A stretch of DNA of 64,000 bases from Epiperipatus broadwayi (lineage: Eukaryota > Onychophora > Udeonychophora > Euonychophora > Peripatidae), in the NCBI GenBank assembly GCA_028023455.1, contig JAQFVV010000001.1:26716426-26780425 (forward strand), given 5' to 3'. Positions 33,559 to 44,921 of this stretch are shown piece by piece. Every line of letters begins with the position of its first letter. The first letter of the stretch is position 1. A model generated the notes under the pieces. That model saw only the letters and a list, made by a program, of their open reading frames with translations, was not told where the DNA came from and made no database searches. A program made the translations under genes and the position numbers.

Positions 33559-33974
33559 TTCTCCTTGAATTGCCTCTTTTGCTGGTACACCTCAGCATCT
33601 AATGCATGTCTTCCTATTTCCCTTTGTACTTTTTCTAAGCAATCTAATACCCCTTTACTAACGCATAATGCATCATTGCCGTATGGTAACCCTGCTACTG
33701 CCACTACCTTCCATATAATTCTAGCTACATCATATTTATTATATGAAAACAGTGTTAATTTCTTTATCAATCCCTTTCTTTTCTTTGCTTCATTTATCAA
33801 TTTTTTCTCCCATTCATCCAAGCAATTTTTCTTATTCCTCAAGATGATTCCCAAATAACTATATCTATTCACCACACTTAACTTTATATCTCCCATTAAG
33901 AAATCTTTGTCTTCTCTTTCCCCAGTATTCACCATCATTATATTTGATTTTTCTTCACTAAATTTAATCCCCAC
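33534..33974 (-). pseudogene. LINE region downstream of RT domain
   Basis: 146 codons: GIKFSEEKSNIMMVNTGE, NRYSYLGIILRNKKN (the YLG motif after the RT catalytic box), VARIIWKVVAVAGLPYGNDA and LEKVQREIGRHALDAE. Typical thumb and connection sequence of LINE ORF2. Frameshifted relative to the RT domain upstream and to the C-terminus downstream. Confidence 0.75.
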
Positions 33975-33980
33975 ATGTCC

Positions 33981-35033
33981 TCAGCATAACATCCAAATCT
34001 TCTCTTCTTTCTGCATACAAAAAGAAATCATCCGCAAAAAAAGACTGGACAATGTATATACTCTCTTGCCACCTGTTAACGGTATCTTTATCCCTCTTCC
34101 TAGTCTTTCTATTGCTCTCTCCATTTCATTCAAATACAACACAAACAAAATAGGTGACATAGGGCATCCTTGCCTCAGTCCCACCCCATTTTTAACTTTA
34201 ACTGATTCTATATCCCCTAATTGATATGTATAATAATTATTTTCATATAATTTCTTAATAACACCCACTAAAGCTTCATCCATTCCCAGATTTGCTAAAC
34301 TTTTCCATAATCTATTTCTATTCACTCTATCATATGCCTTCTCTATATCTATAAAACTCATATATAATTGTCTACCTGAATTTCTACTCATATCTATAAG
34401 TTGTGTACCTACAAATAAACTATCTCCTATACGCCTATCTGACCTAAAACCTCCTTGCATTTCCCCCACTACATTATTTTCTTCCATCCATTTTGCAACT
34501 CTTCCAGCCACCATATATGAAAAAGCTTTATATAAAACTGATGTTGCTGCTATTGGTCTATAATTATTTAACTTTCTATGATCCTTACCTTTTCCTTTAA
34601 ATAATAATCTTATTTTTGTATTACTCCAACTACCCGGAAAAACTCTCTTCTGTGCCATCTTATTAAAACATGATAGTAATTTTACTTTTGCCCTATGCCC
34701 CAAATTTATTACCATCTCTGCTGCCCATCCATCTAATCCTCTTGCCTTACCACCTCTCAATTTCTTCCCTGCCTCATTCAGTTCATTTTCTGTAAATGCA
34801 ATATTCCCATTACTATATGCTTTCATATTTTCTATCCCTCTGTCCTTCACATCTAACATCTTTTCTATATCCATTACATAACTATTCAATATTTTCTCTA
34901 ATTCTTCTCTAGAGCTACACTCTATTCCCTCCTCATCCAGTAATACTATCTCTCTCTCCCCTAAATTTCTCCTTTTAATGTAATTCCAAAATTTTTTACT
35001 CCCATCTCTTCCACTTTTATTAATATCATCCAA
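33981..35033 (-). pseudogene. LINE reverse transcriptase domain, 350 codons open
   Basis: Contains AFTENELNEAGKKLRGGKAR, KIRLLFKGKGKDHRKLNNYR (then PIA), MQGGFRSDRRIGDSLF, the catalytic block FIDIEKAYDRVNR and GVGLRQGCPMSPILFVLYLN. The FADD box lies in another frame (GCG GAT GAT at 34035-34027, within QSFFADDFFLYAERRED), so a frameshift near 34070 breaks the enzyme just before its second catalytic motif; the last ~28 codons of the open frame are out of register. I/Jockey-type by the overall pattern; exact clade not assigned. Confidence 0.85.
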
Positions 35034-35051
35034 TAGCTAACTTCTTCTTTT

Positions 35052-36293
35052 CTAAGTACTTTTCCCATTTAGCATTAATATCTTTTCCACTTTTTTTTTC
35101 TTAATAGCATACTTATATTCTCTGCATGCTTTTTTCTTCTCTTTTACATTTTTACTAACTCTCATTTTTCTATTACTTTTATTTTTCTGAATATTCTTAC
35201 CTAAAACCCTATTTGAAACTTTTTCTATTTCATCACACCAGTCCTCATACTCATTTTCAATCAACTCTTCCATGGTTTCTTCAACTTGTATTTTATACTC
35301 TTCTAACTTATTCTTATCATTTACTCTCCATCCACATCTTTCACTATTGTTTCTACTTTTATTGCTATTTTCCATCACATTACTAACCATTTCAATTACA
35401 ACAAAATTATGATCACTATTACATACTCTCTCTTCATTATCAAACACCTTAATTTTCCGTACTTTATTCATTCCCTCTTTCTCTACCAATACATAATCTA
35501 TTGTGTGGGATATATTATTCCTAGACCATGTATATTGTCCCTCATAAATATTAGATAAGTTCCCAATGCTCAAATTTACTCTCTGACAAAATTTCTTCAA
35601 AAGCTGTCCATTCTTATTGTCTACATCATCAATTTCTTCAATATGCCCATTCATATCTCCTATAACCATTATTCTCTTCCCCTTTTCTTTAAAACTCTGT
35701 ATGTCCTTAACTAGGCACTCATATATGTTATTGTTCCATTCCATTATAGTTTGACTATCTCCAGTAGCTATATAAACTACAGCCACCATCCATTCTTGTT
35801 TTCCCAACCTATTTCAAACCACATATGTTCTTGGCATTTAACAGTATTTAAATATTTTTTTGATATAACACCTATACCGCCACCCTTTTTTTCTTTCTGT
35901 TTTCTATTTATACCCTGCCATACCAAATTTTCCAAAACAGATTCTTCTTCTCTTAGATGTGTTTCCACTACTGCTAATACCTCAAGCTCTTCATTTTCAA
36001 TTGCTTTGTTTAATTCCAGCCACTTTTCTGGTCTCCTACCACCTTGCATATTCAAATACCCAATTTTAACAATTTTTTCTTTCCTAACTACTCTTTTATA
36101 AAAAAATTTTTATTCTTTCTTTTCCATTATGCTTATAAATAACTTGCTTACCATTTATTTTACAGACCCATTCCCTCTCCACATCTACATTTATATCTAA
36201 ATCAACTGCCCTTTGTTTAATCCTTACATCCCATCCATTCTTCTTTTTAATAACACTACAATAATTAACTATATCTACTCCATCTACTGACAT
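35052..36293 (-). pseudogene. LINE APE endonuclease domain
   Basis: Three frames in order: 36293-36096 (N-terminal leader, MSVDGVDIVNYC..), 36055-35777 (GYLNMQGGRRPEKWLEL, EVLAVVETHLREEE, GGGIGVISKKYL) and 35807-35052 (VVYIATGDSQTI, VIGDMNGHIEE, QYTWSRNNISHTIDYVL, VCNSDHNFVVIEM). The catalytic GDMN, TIDYVL and SDH motifs are intact. One frameshift lies near 35805, another in an A-run near 35092, and a third before the RT frame near 35035. Confidence 0.8.
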
Positions 36294-36495
36294 TATTTAC
36301 ATTAAGTTGCATTTTTTAAACATATACTTATATACTATAATCAAATTAATAAATATAACATATATTCCATCTTACATATATATATATACAGTTTACAATA
36401 TTCAATTAAAAAAATTTTATATCTATAATTCAAAAAATTTTTTTTACAAATTTTTCCAAAAACAATAATAAATACATATTTTTTAAAAATGTTAT
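36290..36495 (-). other. PLE 3' UTR, part 2
   Basis: ATTATTTACATTAAGTTGC onward matches copy 1 from 22400 and, inverted, copy 3 near 25230-25270. Confidence 0.65.
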
Positions 36496-37001
36496 TTACA
36501 TATTTACAAGCATTTCCTTCATTTTCCACCTATTTAATAAATCCCATTTTCCTTCTAATTTTGCTGGATCTTTTTCTATATTTACACATTTGTCCAAGTT
36601 TTCTTGAATATACAATGTTTCATAATATATTCTCTTATGGTAATCCTTCACATACTTTATAACAGTTATATTTTTTTCACATTTCATTTTGTGCCCTGTA
36701 TTCAAATAATGCAAATGTGGTCCTGACCTCATATCTTTTCTATTAATGGCTTGATCATGTTTCTTACCTCTCCAGTTGCTGTCCTTCCTGTCCTATATAT
36801 ATATATATTATTTCATTTTCCACAGCTAATTTTATAATCTAGCCCCACTGTATTATTATCATAATCACTTAATTCTTTTGCATTATTTAGCCATTTACGT
36901 AAAGACTTATTATTTTTCCAAGTTATTTTTACATTATTCAGCAATTTTTCTTTCATTAATCTTTTATATATTATCTTTTCTGAATGTGGAAGAATAGACA
37001 T
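36496..37001 (-). pseudogene. PLE GIY-YIG endonuclease, copy 2
   Basis: Frame 37001-36813 ends in NNTVGLDYKISCGK (GIY-like strand; the copy 1 form is VGLVYKISGGK). Frame 36732-36496 carries LNTGHKMKCEKNITVIKYVK and DYHKRIYYETLYIQENLDKC, the histidine and glutamate block that completes the nuclease in PLEs, and ends WDLLNRWKMKEMLVNM. The two frames are separated by a frameshift in the YIG region. Confidence 0.75.
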
Positions 37002-37099
37002 TTATTTACTATCTCTACTTATTCCTATTATTCTCATTTATTCTAGCTATTTTATTTTCAAAAATCCTTCTAATTGCTTTCCTTTTTTAACCTATTTTT

Positions 37100-38640
37100 A
37101 CATAATCATTTTCCACCTTTAATTTGTTTATATGTCTCTTTATCTATCTTTAATTTAAATCCCCTTAAAATTCCCATTTTCTGGCACCATGGCTGATAGG
37201 ACTTTGAATCAATCAATCCTCTAGTCTTTTCATCTAATATAATGTTCAATATCTCATTCATTATCCCTCTTCTTAAAAAAAATGTCAAAATACTTTAGTC
37301 CATTTGGGTTGGAAAGAATAAGTGGATTCATTTTATCCTTTCTTAAATACTATATCTCATGTTGGGAGTGAAAGTATTCATTCATTTATTATTAACACTC
37401 GTGAAAAGCGCATGGGCAATAGCTTGAAAAGGCTGATCTTTAATGTATTACAATTTATAAAGCAGAGCGCTATAAAAATAAATGCTTATTTACATATGTT
37501 TAAGTTTCACTTGAGAGTGATGTTTAGTAAATTCTAAATAATTTTGTCGACGTCATTCATTCAGACATCGCAATCAGTAATTTAAAGTGAGTGGTCTATC
37601 CTCACGCTTTCACTTCCAGTACTTAAGATTTGCCCATATATAAGCATTTGGGTTGGAAAGAATAAGTGGATTCATTTTATTCTTTCTTAAATACTATATC
37701 TCTTGTTGGAAGTGAAAGTATTCATTCATTTATTATTAACACTCATAAAAAGTGCATGCACAATAGCTTGAAAAGGCTGATCTTTAATTTATTTTTTCTC
37801 CATTGTAAATCTAATATTATACTCATTTAACTCATTAAAAACTTTATTAATACTACTACTATTTCCTACAATAATAATATTCACATATCTGTAATATTCT
37901 TTAATCTCATTATTACTTATAACTCTACCAATTATAGTCTCGTCAATACTATTTACTACTACTAATGATAAAATTCCACTAATTGAACATCCCACTACTA
38001 CTGATGTTAAAATTCCACTAATTGAACATCCCATTACCCATCCTTTGCCTATACTCCAAAATTCTTCCTTATATTTAAAATACAATGCCTCATCTATTAT
38101 TAATACTATATTTCCATTCTTCTGATAAAATATTACTTTATTTTAATTTTTTTATAACAATTTTAATACTATCCTTTCTAGGCACGCTTTGATATATCTT
38201 TGCGATATTAGATGATTCTATCATTTCATTTCTATTTAACTTGATATTATTTAACTTATTAACAATTTTTTCAGAATTTTTAATATATTTTCCAAATTCT
38301 ACTACCTCTACAATTTTTCTATATATTACACATAAATCTTTAAGTATATAATTACTAAAATTTAAAATTACTCTTTCTGGCATACTTTATGAGTCTTTAC
38401 TTTTCCAAACATATGTGAATGTTCAAATCCTGATAGGTATAAATTCTTATATTTCTTCTCATTAATTAACTCTTTCATTTTCATATAATTTATTGACACT
38501 TTATATCTTGTTTTAATTTCTTTACTAAAATCCTTGCTTAACTTTTTATAACCTTGTTTATCCATATCTTCAAATATTTTTCTTTCATAGTCTGATTCAT
38601 TTCAAATTACAAATTGTGAACCTTTATCCTCATTTCTTAT
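37100..38640 (-). pseudogene. PLE reverse transcriptase, copy 2
   Basis: Pieces in order from the 5' side: 38565-38368 (LYLSGFEHSHMFGKVKTHK, matching the LPKIHK-type motif), 38383-38138 (RVILNFSNYILKDL, KYIKNSEKIVNKLNNIKL, IYQSVPRKDSIKIV), 38085-37789 (FWSIGKGWVMGCSISGIL, YRYVNIIIVGN, EYNIRFTMEKK) and 37288-37106 (SKSYQPWCQKMGILRGFKL). The catalytic YVDD reads YVNI, so the active site is lost. A 33-bp duplication at 37968-38035 repeats GCSISGIL. A satellite lies between the last two pieces. Confidence 0.75.
37303..37789 (+). repeat. ~345-bp tandem satellite inserted in PLE
   Basis: CATTTGGGTTGGAAAGAATA begins at 37303 and again at 37648, giving a 345-bp period with 1.4 units. PLE copy 1 is contiguous across this point (CTCCATTTTC..CTCCATTGTAAATC), so it is an insertion. 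Sequence differs from the ~350-bp satellite at 24.1-25.0 kb apart from short blocks such as GAGTGGTC.ATCC. Confidence 0.75.
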
Positions 38641-39415
38641 TATTTATCATTATAGTCTTGTTTTATCAATAATTTTTTTTAATGACATTTTTCCTGCCAT
38701 TCCTTTTTTATTATATTTAACACTTATTTATAATATTATTATTTTTGATTGTAATTCAGTCTTCAAGTTATTTTATTAAATTTGCTGCTTCGACACATAC
38801 TATTGTTTCTTGATGAACATCTTTATTTACAATTGGAATATATTTAACTCCTATATTTAAAATTCTTGACTGTTCATTATCAAAATCACTATTTGACAAA
38901 TTTATAAAATTATAATCCTCTTCTTGATTCCAATTATTTACTTTATTAATATATTTTTTTTTTCATTCGACTTTCCTATCTTATAGCCCAACCATTTCTA
39001 TTTATTGTCATATTTTTTTGAAAGTTTATTCTTTAAATTATTATAAATCATTAACACATTCTTTATATATACAAACATATTCTCCAGTATATTCTTTAAT
39101 ATATACATTTTTCTAATATATTTCTTAATACAATAATTTACTTCATATTTTTTCTTCAAAAACCAATTTAAAACTGTCATTTGAAGTTTATTGCACAATT
39201 TTTTTGTTCTTAATGATTTTTACATTACTAATTTTAAACTTACATGACATAAGCATTGTTCTATTATCCTTACTTAGATTCAAAAATGATAATTGATATT
39301 TCAATTCCTCAATTTTTTTCTGAACTTTCCATATTGTTTTGAATCTATTAAAATTAACCTCTTTCAATTTTAAATGTAAAAATATCCATGTAGTGTTGGA
39401 ATCATATTCCTCCAT
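38641..39415 (-). pseudogene. PLE N-terminal region
   Basis: Frames 39415-39188 and 39198-38998 encode lysine-rich helical sequence. Downstream a broken frame reads YNFINLSNSDFDNEQ, SRILNIGVKYIPIV near 38855-38900, matching the 'NLSxxxLxxxExxxLxxGLxFxP' motif found before the RT in PLEs. Confidence 0.6.
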
Positions 39416-39420
39416 ATTGA

Positions 39421-41696
39421 AATCTAGTTTAGCATTTATATGGTACCTTTCACTTATAAAATTGTATATATATAATGTTAGTCTGAGAATTTAAGTTTAG
39501 CTATATTTAATCCTCTAGTAGGTGTTTTAATAATTTATACATCCAACTTTTAAGGATGGAGTGAAGAAGACTCAAGGATCTCTAGGCAAGGGTGTAAAAT
39601 AAATGGAGGTTCTATAGATCAGGTCACTAAAAAAATTATTTTTTGATATTTTTTAATCATATCTAAGCATTTGAGTATTTTCAAAATGAAATCAATTAGA
39701 CACTTAATAGAATTGCAATATGAAGACTACTGATCACATAATTGAATATGATAGTCAAAATGCTAAATACAGTATGTTATCATATATATTACTGAGATAA
39801 TTAAGAGACTGACATGTTATCATGAATATTATTGAGATAAGAGACTGATATGCAACCATATTAGATCTATTGCAAGAAAATGAAACGAAGAATAACTAAA
39901 ACTCTAAACTGGATCTCAAAGCAATTTGTAAAACAAAAGAAGTTTACATGTGAATTAGATGAAGAAAAAAATTTGTTGGGAAAAAATGGAGAAGCTGGAA
40001 ATATTGGAATAAATTTATAGATTCACACTAAGCTAATTCTTAAAAATTATCCGAATTCACAATAAAGCAATGAAATTTATGTTTTATATACATGTGTGTA
40101 TGTGCTCATAGAAAGGCATTAAAGAGACACAATTTCTTTGCTTCTATCTTAAATGCAATTAATTGTATCTTGTAATCGATTGAAAAATGAAGTTAATATA
40201 TATCCAAATGAATAGGTCAAATATATACATTTAATATAATCAAGATATGATGATTAAAATAATCTTAGCACTGAAGGTTACGCTAAGTATAATGATTCCA
40301 AAAGAAATTTTAATTTCTTTATTTAGATTCAATTTAAAATTAATCTTTAGGCATCAATCTCTCTACTTGTAGATATTTTACTATCACATATCATCATTTT
40401 AATTTACTTCTGCCTGTCCATCAGTGAATTGAATGGCTTCTCAGAATTAGTGGATATAATGACATATTTTTAAAACAAATTCAAAAAGCAAAACAATACA
40501 AACTGACTAATAAAAAAATAATTTATTCACAATAAATAAAATACAAAATTGTTGCTTATAAGTTCAAATAAATACAATACAAAGTAAATAATAAAAAATT
40601 TACAAAATAGTCTTGAAACATACTTTAAAACAATCAATAAGGTATAGGTATCTGAAGCTATTCTGAGGACTGTTTTAATCAGTGGTTTTCCTTTTTAACA
40701 GCTATTTCTCTATTGGCATTCATCCTTCTCTTCACAAAATTAATCTGCACTACTTTCTTCTCAAGTCAAAATTAGACCACTGTTGTTTTTCAGATCTACT
40801 CATATTTTAATTTACAAGTGGCAAACTTACTCTACCCACAACATTGACACAGTCCATTCTAGATAAAAGCAGTGATGATTATTATTAATCATTTATTAAA
40901 CTAGAGATTATCTCTAATCCATATATAAACTTCAAACTCTTGTTAAAGATTAATATATCACATTATTTAATACATTTATAGAGTTATTTATATATTTTAT
41001 CCTCACATTTTTAATATAACCTATAATTATATCTGCATTAATTTACATCAAAATGTTTTTTTAACCAACATCTTCATCCAGACTTTATGATCTGATTTCT
41101 TTTTTTTTTTCACAACAGGTTTTTTTCATAAATACTTTTCACATTCACTTAATTATTTTATAAATGATTATAAAATAGTTTTCTCAAAAGAGAAATAAAA
41201 GAAAAGAAAATCATGACAGAACTCTGAAATTCATTCTCTAAATTTCTCAATTTTACTGCTTTATAATTTTTAATAAGATATTTAAATTTGCTGTTCAATT
41301 TATTACAATAAAAAGGCAAATTATTTCTTTAAATCTATTCTAGAATGCAAATATGACTAGTCACAAAATAGGATATATTTTCTTCATTTGTGTGCAATAA
41401 AACTTAACTAAATCAACTAATTTCTCCTTCCTTCCTTACATTATACTGGCCATCACTTTACTAATTATGATTTTACAAAGTAATTTTATTATAAAAAATA
41501 TTTGTTACTATCAGGACTTCAAGAACTCATTTCCTTTTAATTTCCTAAGCTAGTGTAATTTAAGTTAACCATATATTTAATATAAACACATATACACAGC
41601 AATATCAAATTTTACTAACCAAAATTTTAAAATCTTTACTTAAGCTGCTTTTACCATAATTTTTACAAATCATTTATACATCTAAAATGAATATAT
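39421..41696. other. AT-rich intergenic sequence
   Basis: No ORF or assignable repeat in about 2.3 kb. Ends at the TG of the Gypsy 5' LTR. Confidence 0.45.
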
Positions 41697-42007
41697 TGTA
41701 AGGATCGCTATAAGTCTCATACCTCTCCTTATCATTAAATGCATTGAACATAAATATATACATGGATGTGTTGATTTATAAAATTAATATACATTTATTG
41801 AACAGTTCGAATTGATGATGTATAACAGTATGAATAAAAATTATATTGCAGTTTAATGAACTGGACATGCCTGAAACAAAATCATAAATTTGTTATTAAA
41901 TTTAATTTTATTAATATTTAAAAATAACAAATTTGACAGAACAATTGAGAAAGTTTTATAAAGAATAAAACTAAAAAAAAAACAAATTTATAATCTAGTG
42001 TTATAAA

Positions 42008-42268
42008 ATGGGAGAGGGAAAAGAAAACCCTGATAGAGCATATGCAGTAACCATAACAATAACAAACAACTATTTTTTTTTTTATTTAATGGCTGGAAAG
42101 TTAAAAATATGTATAGAGAAGGTTATACGTGAGATTTTCTTTTATTTATTCGCTAATGATGGCAAGACAGTTAATTTAAAATTGTATTTTGGTAAAACGT
42201 TTTCAGCATTTTGGAAGAAAAAATTATTGGACAGTAAATATGCACAGAACTGTAAGTTGTTAGTTTGA
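42008..42268 (+). other. LTR open frame 1, 86 codons
   Basis: Open in the 5' LTR (contains KICIEKVIREIFFYLFANDG); broken in the 3' LTR (51408 onward) by a shortened T-run and a stop. No domain recognised; probably not coding. Confidence 0.2.
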
Positions 42269-42669
42269 TCTATATGTGTAAAAAAAAAACTGAAACGAAA
42301 GAATATCTCTATATATCCATTGGAATTAAACTTTTGTATAAACTATAAAAATTTAAAAATAAACAAATTATAACCTGTTGATTAAAGCATAATAGGAACC
42401 AAGATTTTGTTTTCTTTTTGTTATTGATAATTATATTGAACTATTTGCTATAAAAAAATATGATAAAATATTCATTTACATAATCAAGCATAACGTTTAT
42501 CATCAAAAGAAAAAAACTGACTTTAATCGTGTTTCGTTTTGGTATATAGCTATAACGTTTCTAATGATGATAGAAGAAAAGAATTTTATGTATATATATA
42601 TACTAACATAAAAATGATGCAGGTGTGCTAAAAAAAAAGTTGTGAAGGTCAAGGCAACTCAGGTGGGTT

Positions 42670-42855
42670 TTGAAGCGGGCGATGATCACGATCCATAGGT
42701 GTGAATGCTCACCATCACATATATATAAAATGGCAACCAGATATTATGTGAAGTTGCCTAGATCAGTGGTGAAAGTGTCCAAATCAAAGATTATCCAAAC
42801 TACTTGGTCAACTTACGGGAATTGGATAGATCGTGGAAGACACTACTTTGGATAA
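42670..42855 (+). other. LTR open frame 2, 61 codons, open in both LTRs
   Basis: Same frame at 52108-52293 with only conservative differences: ATRYYVKL(P/H)RSVVKV, then TTWSTYGNWIDRGRHYFG. A TATATATAAAA motif (42719-42730) lies inside it. Function unknown; LTR similarity alone could explain the matching frames. Confidence 0.25.
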
Positions 42856-43647
42856 TGAAGCGAATAAAAGATGCAGAAAATTCTCAATCTGCCATGAATT
42901 TTTCCATTTAAAGAAGATGCTCATGTTTGATCAAGAGGTTTACTAAATCGTTCATAATTTTTAAGTTGATATGTAACTGTTTGTTCGTTATGGTTAACAT
43001 ACTGATGCTATAATTTTAAGGTTTTCTCTTCTTCATTTATGTATTTATTTATTTTTTTTATTACTTCCACATTGGATTTTTTTTGAGCTGGAAGTACCAA
43101 AGAATTTAGATGTATGTATTTCATGGTATAAAATGTATTTTTTGAAATAAGAAAAAAAATATATAAATGGTTCTGTTAGGAAAAAGAGAAGGACTAGACT
43201 ATGATGAAATGAATATAAATGAAGGTAAGACTTATTTTTGACTCACTAACAACATAACATTAGTAACAAAATTAATTATTAATAAAACGTATATTATCCT
43301 TTATTAACAAGACACATACTAACAATTACTTATAAAATCAATTGATGGCAATTCCAGTTCTCATGATTTATAATATTCACATATGAACCCATTAATTCAA
43401 TTATATTTATAAAATAATAAATTGTATATTGATATGATACCTTTTTTTTAAAAAAAAAAAAACAAAAAAAAAAAACAATGTCATTTGTTTAGATTGGAAT
43501 GAAAGATCATAAATTATTTTTTTTAATATGATGGCATGAAAGGTAGAGACCTATGTATACCAAGAATGACCTATAGTTGATGATATTATTATTTTATGTA
43601 TTTTTTTTTTCTGTTATTATTTTAATGAGATTAAGTGGAAGTGTAAG

Positions 43648-43896
43648 AATCGTATTTATGGTGTTTTAAAATGTATATTTATATATTTAAATATGTTATG
43701 TTAAGATAAAATAAATTTGTTGATTTTAATAATCGTATTTATGGTGTTTTAAAATGTATATTTATATATTTAAATATGTTATGTTAAGATAAAATAAATT
43801 TGTTGATTTTAATAATCGTATTTATGGTGTTTTAAAATGTATATTTATATATTTAAATATGTTATGTTAAGATAAAATAAATTTGTTGATTTTAAT
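43648..43896 (+). repeat. Three tandem 83-bp units in 5' LTR
   Basis: Units start at 43648, 43731 and 43814 with AATCGTATTTATGGTGTTTT and end TTGTTGATTTTAAT. They are identical as far as read. The 3' LTR has a single unit at about 53117-53199. Confidence 0.9.
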
Positions 43897-43996
43897 TGGT
43901 TTTACATCAAGGATTATCCATAATTTGTTGAGAATACATCATTGAATTCATGTGTCTCTTGATATTAAATATATATATGTCGTATGTAGCCAATAA

Positions 43997-44007
43997 GTGT
44001 ACTATAT
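43997..44007 (+). promoter_or_regulatory. Candidate LTR TATA box
   Basis: TACTATATAAG, about 415 bp before the LTR end, conserved in the 3' LTR at about 53303-53313. Position fits a U3 promoter with a long R-U5, but no initiator was verified. Confidence 0.3.
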
Positions 44008-44420
44008 AAGCCATAACATCAAGTCATTGCCCATATTGGCTAGATATATTCTTATAATTTATACCTGAACAGAGTAAGTACTTCGATTACGACTGAGTTT
44101 GAATTCTAGAGAATCTAATGGATTGACATGAAAATTGGGTGGATGTGGTGCATATTGCCAAATGAATGGGGGTTGAATGATAGTAAAGATTCCTCTTGGT
44201 TGTAGTGTTATTGGATCTTTCCACTTTTTCCATGGACAGCCGGATTATTGTTTCGATAAATGTAATGGGATGGATTTAGGTAAATGGTTGGTTCTACTGC
44301 AAGTGTTGATGATGGATGGGGAATTTTCCATTATAATTTTCATCAATTATTTATATCCCGTTGCATTTTGATGTCACAATGCAGTCGGCTATATGTTTGT
44401 ATATTCGTTGGTCCGTTACA

Positions 44421-44440
44421 TTTTTGGCGATCCAAACGTT
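44421..44440 (+). promoter_or_regulatory. Primer-binding site
   Basis: TTTTTGGCGATCCAAACG directly follows the LTR CA end. The TGGCG start is common after Gypsy LTRs. Primer tRNA not determined. Confidence 0.55.
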
Positions 44441-44921
44441 TCGAGCTTTGATTAATTAAATCTCACACCCTGTAGACTGCTTATATATTTTTGGCACGCA
44501 GGTTTTTGGGGCCTGAACAGGTATTTAGCCCATATATATATTGAAAGGAAATCTAGTCATTAGACAAATGTGAGCAATCTCAATGTTATAGGTTGTGAAG
44601 TAGTGATATAAAAAAATTGTATATATAGTGATTAGACATTAGTATCTTAATCATGATAGTTGAACCGATTTGTAGTTAGAAGTAGATTGGGAATGAGTAA
44701 GTGTACAAGTGATGGTAGTTTAAATTTTTTTTTTTTTGGTTTCGTTTCATCATCTTCAGAGAACCAGAAGGGGAAGCCGAGACTGCACAACGAATATCCA
44801 TATTGTAAAAAAATATAGTTATTTTGTAGAAGCAAAAAAATAAGGAAATATTCTGTCTCGTAACGATTACATTGACATATCTGCCTTTATGCTATTAAGA
44901 TGTGGCCAGATCATTTTAAAG
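44441..44921 (+). other. Gypsy 5' leader
   Basis: Untranslated region between the primer-binding site and gag, without ORFs. Confidence 0.5.

Larger units (their letters stand above)
32691..36285 (-). mobile_element. APE-type LINE (I/Jockey-like) nested in PLE
   Basis: About 3.6 kb, minus strand, close to full length: endonuclease, reverse transcriptase with YDR and FADD blocks, and a CCHC-like C-terminus. The 3' end (left) carries short CATCA-type repeats (32691-32735; minus strand CATCACATCACATCACATG). PLE 3' UTR sequence flanks both sides (...TACAAATTACAT on the left, ATTATTTACATTAAG on the right), so the LINE inserted into the PLE. The exact 5' boundary is uncertain by about 30 bp because the PLE copies differ there. 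Confidence 0.8.
32567..39420 (-). mobile_element. Penelope-like element, copy 2, with nested insertions
   Basis: Minus-strand PLE whose 3' UTR begins at 32567-32690, is interrupted by a LINE (about 32691-36285), and continues 36290-36495. The coding part follows: GIY-YIG 36496-37000, reverse transcriptase about 37100-38640, N-terminal region to 39415. A tandem satellite interrupts the reverse transcriptase at 37303-37789. This is the longest PLE in the window and shows the domain order N-terminal region, RT, GIY-YIG, 3' UTR. Confidence 0.8.
41697..44420 (+). repeat. 5' LTR, 2.72 kb
   Basis: TGTAAGGATCGCTATAAGTC to GGTCCGTTACA. Unusually long for a Gypsy LTR. It contains three tandem 83-bp units where the 3' LTR has one, and lacks ~40 bp present in the 3' LTR near 51890-51935. 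Confidence 0.9.

Noticed and set aside
33565-34224. Plus-strand ORFs of 97 and 105 codons
   Set aside because: Antisense to the LINE ORF; composition follows the codon structure of the real minus-strand frame.
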